Position numbers and translations under genes: made by a program. Positions 50,243-59,094 of a stretch of 64,000 nt of DNA are shown here, piece after piece. Below the pieces are notes generated by a model that made no database searches, was not told the origin of the DNA, and saw only the letters and a program-made list of their open reading frames with translations. Position 1 is the first letter of the stretch, and each line of letters begins with the position of its first letter. Source of the DNA: a virus; the IMG/VR virus record IMGVR_UViG_3300031851_000007, positions 1-64,000 of that record. One strand, written 5' to 3'.

Positions 50243-51169
50243 TTATCCTATCAAATATCCGCACCACTGTGTGTGGTCTCCGTGGTGTCTACCTTGGTTG
50301 CCGCCCCAATATGGTTGTGGCGAAACATATTGTCCGGCATTCATATATGTTACGATTCCGCACATAATACCAGGAGTATAGTTGTTTCTAACACCATGTG
50401 AGAAAATTGTGTGAGGCACTCGGCCTGTTGTTGATGTGCCAATGGAGCTGTTCTTACTAATATTCCAGTGTGTATAACCATTGGAGTTATTGTTGTTATT
50501 ATAAAAATAACTTTGTAGATACACATAGTAGTAACCTGCTACAGGAGCTGTAACACGGCTGTTATTACTTGTTGTAATGCCACCGCTGGTACTATATTGG
50601 TAACTCATATTGTCAAGTTCTCTCCAACCGCCTGGACCTCCGTAAGAGTTTGCATATCTCCAGCCGCCGTTACCACTAGCTACCCAAGCTGGTCTATCAG
50701 CTTCTAATGGTCTACCGCTTCCGTCAAATTGGAATTTTAAATTACCGCCTGATCTTATTTCAATATTATCTGCACTAAATCTAAGTCCACTTGTTGTAGC
50801 GCCCGAACTAGCAACATAGTTAGCATTATCGTAAATAATTTGCCCGGACATTGTGTCACCAACTTTATTAACTGGTGTATACCCTAAGTTGTCTACAGAA
50901 GCAGAACTTGCAAGTTTTGATCCTGCAATAGCACCACTTGCAAAGTCTCCATCAACCATTGCTCTATATACTACAGTTTTACCACTAATATCAAGAGTTG
51001 AATCTAGTTTACCAGTTGTTACTGCTCCATTATTAATTTCAACTGTTTGTGCTGCACTACTAGCAAGTTCTGTTGTGCCAACTGCGCCGTCTGCTAACTT
51101 TGCATTTTCAACTTCACCGTCAATAACAGCTCTTGTTGAAATTTTCTTAAATGTATTATATACTGCCAT
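50243..51169 (-). CDS. Tail fibre protein with C1q-like tip (tandem copy 2)
   Basis: The 308-residue paralogue starts MAVYNTFKKISTRAVIDGEVENAKLADGAVGTTELASSA and has the same NLGYTPVNKVGDTMSGQI joint. The tip keeps the scaffold (GGWRYANSYGGPGGWRELDN, NSRVTAPVAGYYYVYLQSY, MNAGQYVSPQPYW), while the loops between these strands differ completely from the other copies (SYQYSTSGGITTS, YTPGIMCGIV). Conserved framework with variable loops fits receptor-binding specialisation. Confidence 0.85.
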   Translation of the reverse strand: MAVYNTFKKISTRAVIDGEVENAKLADGAVGTTELASSAAQTVEINNGAVTTGKLDSTLDISGKTVVYRAMVDGDFASGAIAGSKLASSASVDNLGYTPVNKVGDTMSGQIIYDNANYVASSGATTSGLRFSADNIEIRSGGNLKFQFDGSGRPLEADRPAWVASGNGGWRYANSYGGPGGWRELDNMSYQYSTSGGITTSNNSRVTAPVAGYYYVYLQSYFYNNNNNSNGYTHWNISKNSSIGTSTTGRVPHTIFSHGVRNNYTPGIMCGIVTYMNAGQYVSPQPYWGGNQGRHHGDHTQWCGYLIG

Positions 51170-51173
51170 TACT

Positions 51174-52127
51174 TTATCCTACCAAATGTCCACTAAAGAT
51201 ATGGTGACCTGCGTGGTGTCTTGAGTTGCCGTTTGCATGCCAACGAACATACAAACTTACATATTGTCCAGAGTTTAAATACAATACACTATTATAGTTT
51301 GCACCGTCGTCGTAGTTATTTCTGTTACCGTGCATGTTTATTGTATAAGGTGTTCTACCTGTTGGTGTTGTACCTTGTTGTCCGTTTCTACTAATAAATG
51401 CATGTATGTAACTGTTAGTACCGTTAGAGTTGTTAAGTAAATACCACATAGTTGAGAAGTGATACCAGCCCGCTACAGGAGCAGTGTAGCGTCCGTTACT
51501 AGTATTATAGTTTGAACCTCCATACTGATGGCTTACTTCCCAATTCATAATTGAATTTAGTTCTCTATAACCTGTACCGCCATATGAGTTAGAATATAAC
51601 CATCCTGGTCGTCCTACAGCAGCAAAAGCTGGCTTTTGAGGATATCTAACTCTAGCACTACTATCAATTTGCATTGCATCATTGCCATTAACACTAAAGC
51701 GCATATTATCACCACTCGGAAAATAAATGCCTGTGTTACCGTCACTTGAACCTCTAATAGCTGGCGAACTTGCACTACCTGATGTAGTATTAAGTCTACC
51801 AGTCATAGTGTCGCCACTTTTGTTTACTGGTGTATAACCTAAGTTAGCAACAACAGCTCCGCCTGCAAGTTTACCACTTGTTATACCAGCACTACTAGAC
51901 AAGTCACTATTTACAATTGGTCTATAAGTAACTGTTTTTGAACTAAGATCTAATGAAGCAGACAATTTATCTGATGTAACTGCTCCTGAAGCAATCTTAG
52001 CTGCTGTAACAGCACCGTCAGCTATCTTAGCTGATTGTACTGTATCAGCTTCGATATCTACAGTTTGAATCTGTAGGTCTACAACAGCGAACGAGTCGAT
52101 CTTTTTAAATGCTGAATATAAAGCCAT
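51174..52127 (-). CDS. Tail fibre protein with C1q-like tip (tandem copy 1)
   Basis: The 317-residue protein is the first of the three copies. The shaft is MALYSAFKKIDSFAVVDLQIQTVDIEADTVQSAKIADGAVTAAKIASGAVTSDKL with pentapeptide-like KIA/DGAVT repeats. The joint is NLGYTPVNKSGDTMTGRL. The tip contains PGWLYSNSYGGTGYRELN, NGRYTAPVAGWYHF and LNSGQYVSLYVRW. The shaft repeats are the longest of the three and could form a trimeric stalk. Similar FKKID... fibres occur in marine T4-like phages. Confidence 0.85.
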   Translation of the reverse strand: MALYSAFKKIDSFAVVDLQIQTVDIEADTVQSAKIADGAVTAAKIASGAVTSDKLSASLDLSSKTVTYRPIVNSDLSSSAGITSGKLAGGAVVANLGYTPVNKSGDTMTGRLNTTSGSASSPAIRGSSDGNTGIYFPSGDNMRFSVNGNDAMQIDSSARVRYPQKPAFAAVGRPGWLYSNSYGGTGYRELNSIMNWEVSHQYGGSNYNTSNGRYTAPVAGWYHFSTMWYLLNNSNGTNSYIHAFISRNGQQGTTPTGRTPYTINMHGNRNNYDDGANYNSVLYLNSGQYVSLYVRWHANGNSRHHAGHHIFSGHLVG

Positions 52128-52141
52128 ATTAGTTGCGTTCC

Positions 52142-52483
52142 TTAAGTTGTATAGATTCTCCAGCCGCGGCTGGGATTATAGTATACTAGATCAAATGCAG
52201 CGCCTTGAGTATTAACTGTTAGATCTTCGTCGAGTCCCATAACTAGTTGTCCGTTACGTGCAACTGTTAAGTTGTTTGTATCAAAAGTATAACCTGCGTC
52301 GAAAATTCGAACAGCATCGCCTTTTGCTGGAACTGAAGGAAGTGTTAATGTTAAACCTCCTGAACTCGTATCAACCCAGTATGTTTTATTAACATCTGCT
52401 GCTACACTTGTAGAAGCATCAACGTTTGGAAATTTTTGAACTTTTCCTGCGCCTACTGCACCTTGGTGTGTTTTTCTACCCAT
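52142..52483 (-). CDS. Small virion structural protein with beta-solenoid-like tip
   Basis: The start is the ATG at 52483 (MGRKTHQGAVGAG), supported by AAGGACAGTAAC just upstream; the frame stays open from 52513 but that start overlaps the previous gene. The 113-residue product has alternating short strands: NKTYWVDTSSGGLTLTLPSVPAKGDAVRIFDAGYTFDTNNLTVARNG, and ends YYNPSRGWRIYTT. Modules of this type end many phage tail proteins. It probably is a separate fibre-tip or baseplate decoration. Confidence 0.75.
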   Translation of the reverse strand: MGRKTHQGAVGAGKVQKFPNVDASTSVAADVNKTYWVDTSSGGLTLTLPSVPAKGDAVRIFDAGYTFDTNNLTVARNGQLVMGLDEDLTVNTQGAAFDLVYYNPSRGWRIYTT

Positions 52484-52493
52484 GTTACTGTCC

Positions 52494-52814
52494 TTATTCT
52501 GTTGCTGTTTCAAGTCCCATTACAATGCAAGTAACGTCAGCGTCATCTGATCTGACAACAATTTGTTTACCTGTATCTGCAACAATACCTGTTCTCTCAA
52601 CAACACCGTAACCCAACAATTCTACATCATATTCTAAATAATCTGCATTTGTTGGTGTTCCTGATGTTGCCATTGCAAGTCTAATGTTTCTTGGACTTGC
52701 GCTTCTATTACAAAAAGCAACAGTAACAACTGAGAAAGTTGTTTCTGGTACAGTATAAACACTTGTGTCTACGCCTGCTGCAAGATCTGCTGCTCCTAAT
52801 CTTCCGTTTGCCAT
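52494..52814 (-). CDS. Small beta-rich virion protein
   Basis: The 106-residue protein (MANGRLGAADLAAGVDTSVYTVPETTFSVVTVAFCNRSASPRNIRLAM...) has the strand pattern of a small beta-sandwich: a V-Y-T-V-P start, N-R-S opposite strand, and GYGVVERTGIVADTGKQIVVRSDDADVTCIVMGLE, where an E-x-x-G-I-x-h-x-x-G-x-x-h-x-V-x-S turn is typical of phage structural proteins of this size. It lies between the giant tail protein and the small tip protein. Its function is not known. Confidence 0.75.
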   Translation of the reverse strand: MANGRLGAADLAAGVDTSVYTVPETTFSVVTVAFCNRSASPRNIRLAMATSGTPTNADYLEYDVELLGYGVVERTGIVADTGKQIVVRSDDADVTCIVMGLETATE

Positions 52815-52833
52815 TTTTTATGTCTCCATTTTC

Positions 52834-55800
52834 TTATCTTAAGAAGTAATTATATGCTATTGGTAGTCCAACTACCCCGCCTTGGAAATTCATCTTCGCT
52901 TGTATATTTATCACTGGGTCAGTGATGGTTGTAATAGTATTACCTGCAATGAAAATCTCACCAGCTGTTACACTGTTAACGTTAAGTGACGCACCACCGC
53001 CACCAATTTGTGCTTCAATGTACGCTTTAATCGCACGTTGAGTTGGCACAACTGTATCACTGTTAGCAGTGAAGAATGGGTCTGTTGAGAACTCGCTAAT
53101 GCTTGCTGAAGCACCGCCTAGTGTAACTTCACCTAGTGAAAGTTCTTGGAGACCAGCAATGTTAAATGCATCAGCATTCAACGTTGCAATACCAGTTGAC
53201 TGTTCAATACTGAACAAATCACCTGCTCTAAAGTTACCGTCTTGGTCAGTTGTTGTAAAGAACACCCGTCCGCCGCCGCCAACTCTTGTTTCTGTTGTTT
53301 GATCCGGGTCTATTGTAGGAAGTCCTGGATAATTAGTAGTTTCAAATCCGCCTGTACCAATGTCTAAGAAATCATGTCCTGTTAGACGTACTTGTGAGTA
53401 ACGTATTCTAAGTGTTACACTATCGCCATCTACTGGAGCATCTACTACTGACATCTGTGGTGATAAGTTTAAGAACGCTGTATATGTTCCTGGCTCATCG
53501 CCTACAAACGATACAATATTAACTAGTTTAAATGTCTTGTCTGGTAAGCTACCAAATACAACGTTTGAACCAGCAATTGGTCTTTCAGTAAGTCTTCTTA
53601 CAGCAACAAATGTACCTGTTTGGAAGAAGTCTGCAACACCATTTGAACTTGCAGCATTAACTTCTGCACTTGCACTAATAAATCCTGATCCTCTATTAGC
53701 AAAGCTAGGTTGTCCAACAACACCTTTGCCAACTCTTGTTTCAACTACAACATCATAAATGTTGTTTGGATCATATATGTATGCTTCTGGAGCTTCTGCA
53801 CCTAAATAGTTTGAACCTGGATCTGTTAGTCTAATTTCAAATACTTTTTCACTTGCTACGCCAGCTCTACCTCTAGCTCTTGAACCAATTGTAAGTAAAT
53901 TGTGGGTAGTTCCTGCGCCAGTTCCATTAACACTAAACACACCTGTACGTTGCGGATTACCAAATGCTATTGGACCACTGTTGTCTCCAACAGATATTTC
54001 TTGCCATTCGTTACCAAACTCAGAATATGCAACATTAGTACTATCTGTTCTAGTAGCTCCAAACACACCTTGACCGTAAGCAATACTACTGTACGCTCCT
54101 GATGGTAGTGTAATCTCTGACCAAGTATCTCCGCCGTCTACACTTAATGCACCTCTATTATTGTTATTACTTACAATTACAAATCTATTGTTACCATAAG
54201 CAATATCAGCCCAGTTATCTGCATTTGGAAGTGTCTGTATCTGCCAAGTTCCTGATAGTGTTGCTTGTAGTTGATCAATATACGCTACATTTGCTGTAAC
54301 TTTATCAACTGCAACAAACTTACCTTGTCCATAAGTTACTAATTCATAACCTGTTGCAGGAAGTGTGCTTGCTTTTTCTGTCCAGTTAACGCCGCCATCT
54401 TCACTAAAGAAGTGACTGTCGCTACCTGCATGTACAACCATAAACTTACCACTACCAAACGCAATATCAATTGGTTGGTTAATAGTAGCACCAGTTAGTG
54501 TAGTATTTGTCCAACTTGTTAAATCGTCTGTAGCATACCAAATGTTATTAGCATTAGTACTTGTTTGTGCAACAATAACTGTAGCACTATCACGTAGTAA
54601 CGAACTACCATCAAATATAAGACCAGTTGCAATTCTTACTTGACCAGTTGGTGCTGCTCCTGGAAGTGTAACTTCTGTCCATGTTGTACCGTCGACACTT
54701 AATTGTACTTCAGCGCCTGCTGTAACACTTACAAATTGTCCTGCTCTACCAAAGCCAGCAAAGTCAATGCCTGTTATTGCACCTGTTGCTGAGTTAACTG
54801 ATGTTACTGTAATTGTAATATCGTTTGCTGGTGTAGCACCATCCATGCTTGTACCAGCAAGAGTAATAGTTTCTAATCTTGCGTAGTTTCTACCGCCGCC
54901 AGCAATATCAACAAAGTACTTGCTACCGTTTCTAGTAATATTAAATGTAGCATCAGCTCCAAATGTACCACTGTAAGTTGTAACTCCTACTGCGCTATAA
55001 AGTTTTGCAGTTTCTGCATAAACTGTATCTTCAAATGTTCTTGATTGAGCTCTATCTGCTGTTGTTGCGTTTGGAGCAGTTGGTGCATCAAAGAATGCTT
55101 GTGGTTCAATAACATATGTTGAACTACTGTTTGGAGCAACGATTGTTGTTCCTTTAACATGATGATCCCAACCATCAACTACCTTAGTTGCTTTACCGTC
55201 GCCGGCGCCTGCACCTGTTGCTGAAAATATCTGTCCTGGCTGTGGATTTGTTAAACTACTTATTAGTGTAAAGTCTGTTGTACCTAGTTCATCAATTCTA
55301 TACAAATCACTGGTAACAAAACTACCTGCTGTTAAGACTGTTTCAGTTTCTCTAACAACGTCTGCTTGTTTAGATCCTGAGTTGTATGCTTTAACAATAG
55401 CATGTTGTCCAACACCATTACCACCTGTAACAAATACTTTCATACCCGGATAAGCACTCGAAATGTTACCGTCTGTAGCTGCAAGTGTAAGTGATGTTGT
55501 AGTACCAGACTGTGCAGTGTTTTGTACGTTTACATAACCACTACCTCCTAGTTCGCCACTTGAATCATCTAAATCAAGTATTCTAACATTAAACACACCA
55601 TCGTCACGGAATTCGTCACCTTCAATAACTTCGCCATCACCTGGTCCAAATATATCATAGTTAACTACAGTATAGTCACTACCCATATGCGAATATTCAA
55701 AGCTAAACAGTTTATCTGCATCACTCTCTACTGAAACAACAGTTGCGTTATATTGTGACTTGTTATCAACAATACCTGTAATTGGTGTTTCAAAAGGATC

Positions 55801-58800
55801 AACGCCTTCTGCTACAGAACCAAACGACCCGTATGAGTTGTTACCGTTAGTAGCACGTATTCTGCCGCCGTTTTCTGCAAGGTAGCCAATGTGTGCATAA
55901 TATGTAAACACTGACACAAGCTCTGCTCTACCGTTGTTTGTAATCCATGCACCAATACCGTTACTAATAACTTGTGTAAAGTCATTACTAACAATTGAGT
56001 CGTTACCGCCATTGTGTAGCGCACCGTCAATTTTTTGTCCAACTGCTGCGTTACCAAATGTTGTACAGTTTTGTACATATGGTGATCTTGAAATAATCCA
56101 AACATCTTCATCATTTGGACCCCAACCTGGATCTAACGAACAAACAGCACCAGCTGTTGGACGTTTAGTGCCAAAGTCATTGTTTGGACTTAGGTCGCCG
56201 TCTAGTCCTTGAAGCGTTTGTAGTCTTATACCAGTACCGTTACGTAAGTAGTAGAAATCTTCTTCTTGCGAACCAATTACACTATTTACATAGTATCTAG
56301 CTGCATAACGTGTTTTATATATACCTGGATATACACAAGAAATACTATCTGTATAATCTCTACGATAATTAGCTGGCCATGTCATATCTTCTTTAATTGC
56401 GTCAATATATGAATCAATATCACGTTTACATAATGTTGCGTTGTATTCGTATACTGGAAGTATATTCATTGTACCTGTAGTACTTTGATTAAGTGTAAGT
56501 TCGGCGCCGCCGTATGCTTCTGATATTGTAAAGTGTGTACCGTCAACAATTGTACGTACATAGTAAGTTTGACCTTCGACTATTTCAGGAACACCTGTAA
56601 GTATACTATCAAACTTAATTTCCATACCTAAGTGCAACCAGTTAGTACTTGAAATTGTAATTATGTTTGCTGCGCCAATTTCACTACTTGTACCTTTAAA
56701 GAAGTTGTTAACTTTAGTTGTTAGTTCTTCTTTAATAAATTCTTTATTAAGTTCTAATTGACGTCTTGCTGCATATACATTAAATTCATCAGTTTGTCTA
56801 TTTGAACCTTCGTTTGAACCACCAAATAATACATTATCAATCCATTCAAATGTAGTTTCTAATCCTGCAATAGCTGTTGCATCACCACCTACATTTAATT
56901 TTGCTTGTTCTTTTGCATATTTAAATGATGCTAGTGAAGCTGCTTTTTGTTCATCTCTAACTTTTGCACTTGGCCTACGCAAATAACTCATTGCTGCAAC
57001 CATACCTGCAAAGTTAGATCCTAGCTGCCAATCGTAACGAGCAGCATCAAGAATCAATCCAATATCTCTCATACACTTAGCTTGGTTGTATTTAAAGTCA
57101 CTGTATGTTGTATTAATATACTGTATTGTATCAAGTATAATAGTAGGCTGTGCTGTATCTATAGCAGCTTTCTCAGTTTGTAATGTTCCACTAACACCTA
57201 GTGTAGCTAAGTCTGGAAATACTGTTGTAGGTAAACTATCTGTGTTACCTGCTGTAATTGCATCAATTGTAACTTGTAAATTATTTTGAGCAGTAGTAGA
57301 TTCTGTACCAGTACCTGCTGTTCCTGCAGTGTTTTGTGTTTCAGTATTACCTGTTTGCGGAGTAATAGATGTTTCTTCAATGATATCATCTAAGATACTT
57401 TTCATATGTGTATAAGCTGCTGCTGTTTCAGTAATTTGACCTGCTGGGTAAGCTGCACCTGTACTACCAAAGTATGATTGAGCAATTCTTATTGAAGCAC
57501 TGTTTCCGCCATATAATATATCATATCTTAAAGCATCTAATATATATCCTACATCTCTTGCACATTTTGCTGCGTCATATGTTAATGATGGATATGTAGC
57601 TGCTACATAAGCATTAACGTCAGCTGCAATAAACACTCTGTTAGCATCTAGCTGTGCAGCAGCATTTGTTTGATCTGCTGAACTTAATCCTGTTGGTAAA
57701 CTTAGTGCATCTGCAAGTCCGTCACCTGGTACTGCTCCAGTTGTGTAAATTGAACTATTGTCTAAGATATCTAATATTTCATCAAATGCTGCGTTACTTC
57801 TACTAAGTGCAGTTGAATCAGTTAATGCTGCGCCTGCTTGACCTTTTGCAAATCTAATAGCACCTGAAGTTTCTGTACGCTGTGTTTGCAAGTTATATGC
57901 ATTTACAGGGCGTGTATATGAAATACCGTTGAACACTGCATTATAGTTTGTACCTAATGCAACGTCTAGTGCAACGTCTGTAAGTATGCGTCCTAAGTCT
58001 CTACGACAAGTTGTAGCATTATATCTAAAGCTACCAAAGTTTTTGCTTATAAAGTCAATAGCACCTTCTTTAATATCTGTATACTTTGTAAGTAATGTTG
58101 TTGAAGCACCTGTAAGTCCTGCTGCAACGCCTGCTACATTTGGATATGTGATTGTTGGAGCATTGTCAGGTCCTAGATTAATTATTGTAATAATATCATC
58201 TACTAAGCCGTCAATAGCTGTTGACGCTGCAACTGAGCCGCCATCGCCTAAGAACTGAGCTGCGCCACCTGTTGAGTACTGTGGACTAACTGCTGTACTT
58301 CTACCTATTTGCTTTAATACATCTTTTAAGTGTGTATATGCAGCAATAGTTGCTGTTTTTTCTTCACTATCAATTTGTAGATTACCTGTACTACCGTCAT
58401 AATATGCAAGACCTGCTTGAATACTTTGCCAGTTACCTGTATATACTAAGTCGTATACAACTGCATCTGAAATAAATGCAACATCTTTTTTGCATGATGT
58501 TCTACTATAATCTAAGTTTGGATACTGGTCTTTAATGTAAGCAATAACTTCTTGTTGTATAAACTCTTTGTTTGTACTAATCATGTCAGCTGCTTTTTGA
58601 AAATCTCCATCTGTTGAAGCACTTGCTGGAATTTCTCTTCCTAGCTGTGTTTGTAATGAAGAGTCAATATTTCTTATTAGTATTTTTGAAAGCATTTCTG
58701 CAGAATCTCTTTCTGCAGGCTGACCTAATGGAAATTGTGCAAACTGAGTTACGTTATTTCCTGATGTTGGCGTTACGGAGGTACCGTCTACAACATCACC

Positions 58801-59094
58801 AATAATTTCAGTAAGTCTGTTTAATGCATGATGGCTAAATCTAAAGTCCTTTCTAGGAGTTAGTGTAGCGTTTGTTGCTTTTCTAGGTTGTACGTTAGTT
58901 GAACGTAATTCGTCACCTATAATACATGTTTCTGCTGGAACACGTATCGGAAGCACTTCAGTATAAGTACCTGTTGCTACTTTTACTAAACTGTTCCTAA
59001 TTTCTCTGGGTGGTACATTAGTATCCACACCTGCTGTTACTGCATCGGTAATTATTTCACCGAGCGATTGTACTCTTTCAAATACTGTAGCCAT
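52834..59094 (-). CDS. Giant tail protein (2086 residues) with CxRD helical repeats and propeller region
   Basis: The first 950 residues contain five copies of a helical repeat with Y-N-x-x-x-C-x-R-D-h-G-x-I-h-D-A-x-x-Y-D-x-x-x-G-x-N (for example CARDVGYILDALRYDILYG, CMRDIGLILDAARYDW); the cores lie near residues 205, 365, 510, 670 and 885. The middle (about 1080-1300) is beta-rich. Residues about 1390-1700 show repeated W...LP...W..IAYG...FV.....S..A..S.DG blades like BNR propellers. The end carries RVFFTTTDQDGNFRAGDLFSIEQSTG and STDPFFT...VPTQRAI, shared with the 61171 gene. It is probably a baseplate-linked fibre. Start and the upstream stop overlap. Confidence 0.85.
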   Translation of the reverse strand: MATVFERVQSLGEIITDAVTAGVDTNVPPREIRNSLVKVATGTYTEVLPIRVPAETCIIGDELRSTNVQPRKATNATLTPRKDFRFSHHALNRLTEIIGDVVDGTSVTPTSGNNVTQFAQFPLGQPAERDSAEMLSKILIRNIDSSLQTQLGREIPASASTDGDFQKAADMISTNKEFIQQEVIAYIKDQYPNLDYSRTSCKKDVAFISDAVVYDLVYTGNWQSIQAGLAYYDGSTGNLQIDSEEKTATIAAYTHLKDVLKQIGRSTAVSPQYSTGGAAQFLGDGGSVAASTAIDGLVDDIITIINLGPDNAPTITYPNVAGVAAGLTGASTTLLTKYTDIKEGAIDFISKNFGSFRYNATTCRRDLGRILTDVALDVALGTNYNAVFNGISYTRPVNAYNLQTQRTETSGAIRFAKGQAGAALTDSTALSRSNAAFDEILDILDNSSIYTTGAVPGDGLADALSLPTGLSSADQTNAAAQLDANRVFIAADVNAYVAATYPSLTYDAAKCARDVGYILDALRYDILYGGNSASIRIAQSYFGSTGAAYPAGQITETAAAYTHMKSILDDIIEETSITPQTGNTETQNTAGTAGTGTESTTAQNNLQVTIDAITAGNTDSLPTTVFPDLATLGVSGTLQTEKAAIDTAQPTIILDTIQYINTTYSDFKYNQAKCMRDIGLILDAARYDWQLGSNFAGMVAAMSYLRRPSAKVRDEQKAASLASFKYAKEQAKLNVGGDATAIAGLETTFEWIDNVLFGGSNEGSNRQTDEFNVYAARRQLELNKEFIKEELTTKVNNFFKGTSSEIGAANIITISSTNWLHLGMEIKFDSILTGVPEIVEGQTYYVRTIVDGTHFTISEAYGGAELTLNQSTTGTMNILPVYEYNATLCKRDIDSYIDAIKEDMTWPANYRRDYTDSISCVYPGIYKTRYAARYYVNSVIGSQEEDFYYLRNGTGIRLQTLQGLDGDLSPNNDFGTKRPTAGAVCSLDPGWGPNDEDVWIISRSPYVQNCTTFGNAAVGQKIDGALHNGGNDSIVSNDFTQVISNGIGAWITNNGRAELVSVFTYYAHIGYLAENGGRIRATNGNNSYGSFGSVAEGVDPFETPITGIVDNKSQYNATVVSVESDADKLFSFEYSHMGSDYTVVNYDIFGPGDGEVIEGDEFRDDGVFNVRILDLDDSSGELGGSGYVNVQNTAQSGTTTSLTLAATDGNISSAYPGMKVFVTGGNGVGQHAIVKAYNSGSKQADVVRETETVLTAGSFVTSDLYRIDELGTTDFTLISSLTNPQPGQIFSATGAGAGDGKATKVVDGWDHHVKGTTIVAPNSSSTYVIEPQAFFDAPTAPNATTADRAQSRTFEDTVYAETAKLYSAVGVTTYSGTFGADATFNITRNGSKYFVDIAGGGRNYARLETITLAGTSMDGATPANDITITVTSVNSATGAITGIDFAGFGRAGQFVSVTAGAEVQLSVDGTTWTEVTLPGAAPTGQVRIATGLIFDGSSLLRDSATVIVAQTSTNANNIWYATDDLTSWTNTTLTGATINQPIDIAFGSGKFMVVHAGSDSHFFSEDGGVNWTEKASTLPATGYELVTYGQGKFVAVDKVTANVAYIDQLQATLSGTWQIQTLPNADNWADIAYGNNRFVIVSNNNNRGALSVDGGDTWSEITLPSGAYSSIAYGQGVFGATRTDSTNVAYSEFGNEWQEISVGDNSGPIAFGNPQRTGVFSVNGTGAGTTHNLLTIGSRARGRAGVASEKVFEIRLTDPGSNYLGAEAPEAYIYDPNNIYDVVVETRVGKGVVGQPSFANRGSGFISASAEVNAASSNGVADFFQTGTFVAVRRLTERPIAGSNVVFGSLPDKTFKLVNIVSFVGDEPGTYTAFLNLSPQMSVVDAPVDGDSVTLRIRYSQVRLTGHDFLDIGTGGFETTNYPGLPTIDPDQTTETRVGGGGRVFFTTTDQDGNFRAGDLFSIEQSTGIATLNADAFNIAGLQELSLGEVTLGGASASISEFSTDPFFTANSDTVVPTQRAIKAYIEAQIGGGGASLNVNSVTAGEIFIAGNTITTITDPVINIQAKMNFQGGVVGLPIAYNYFLR

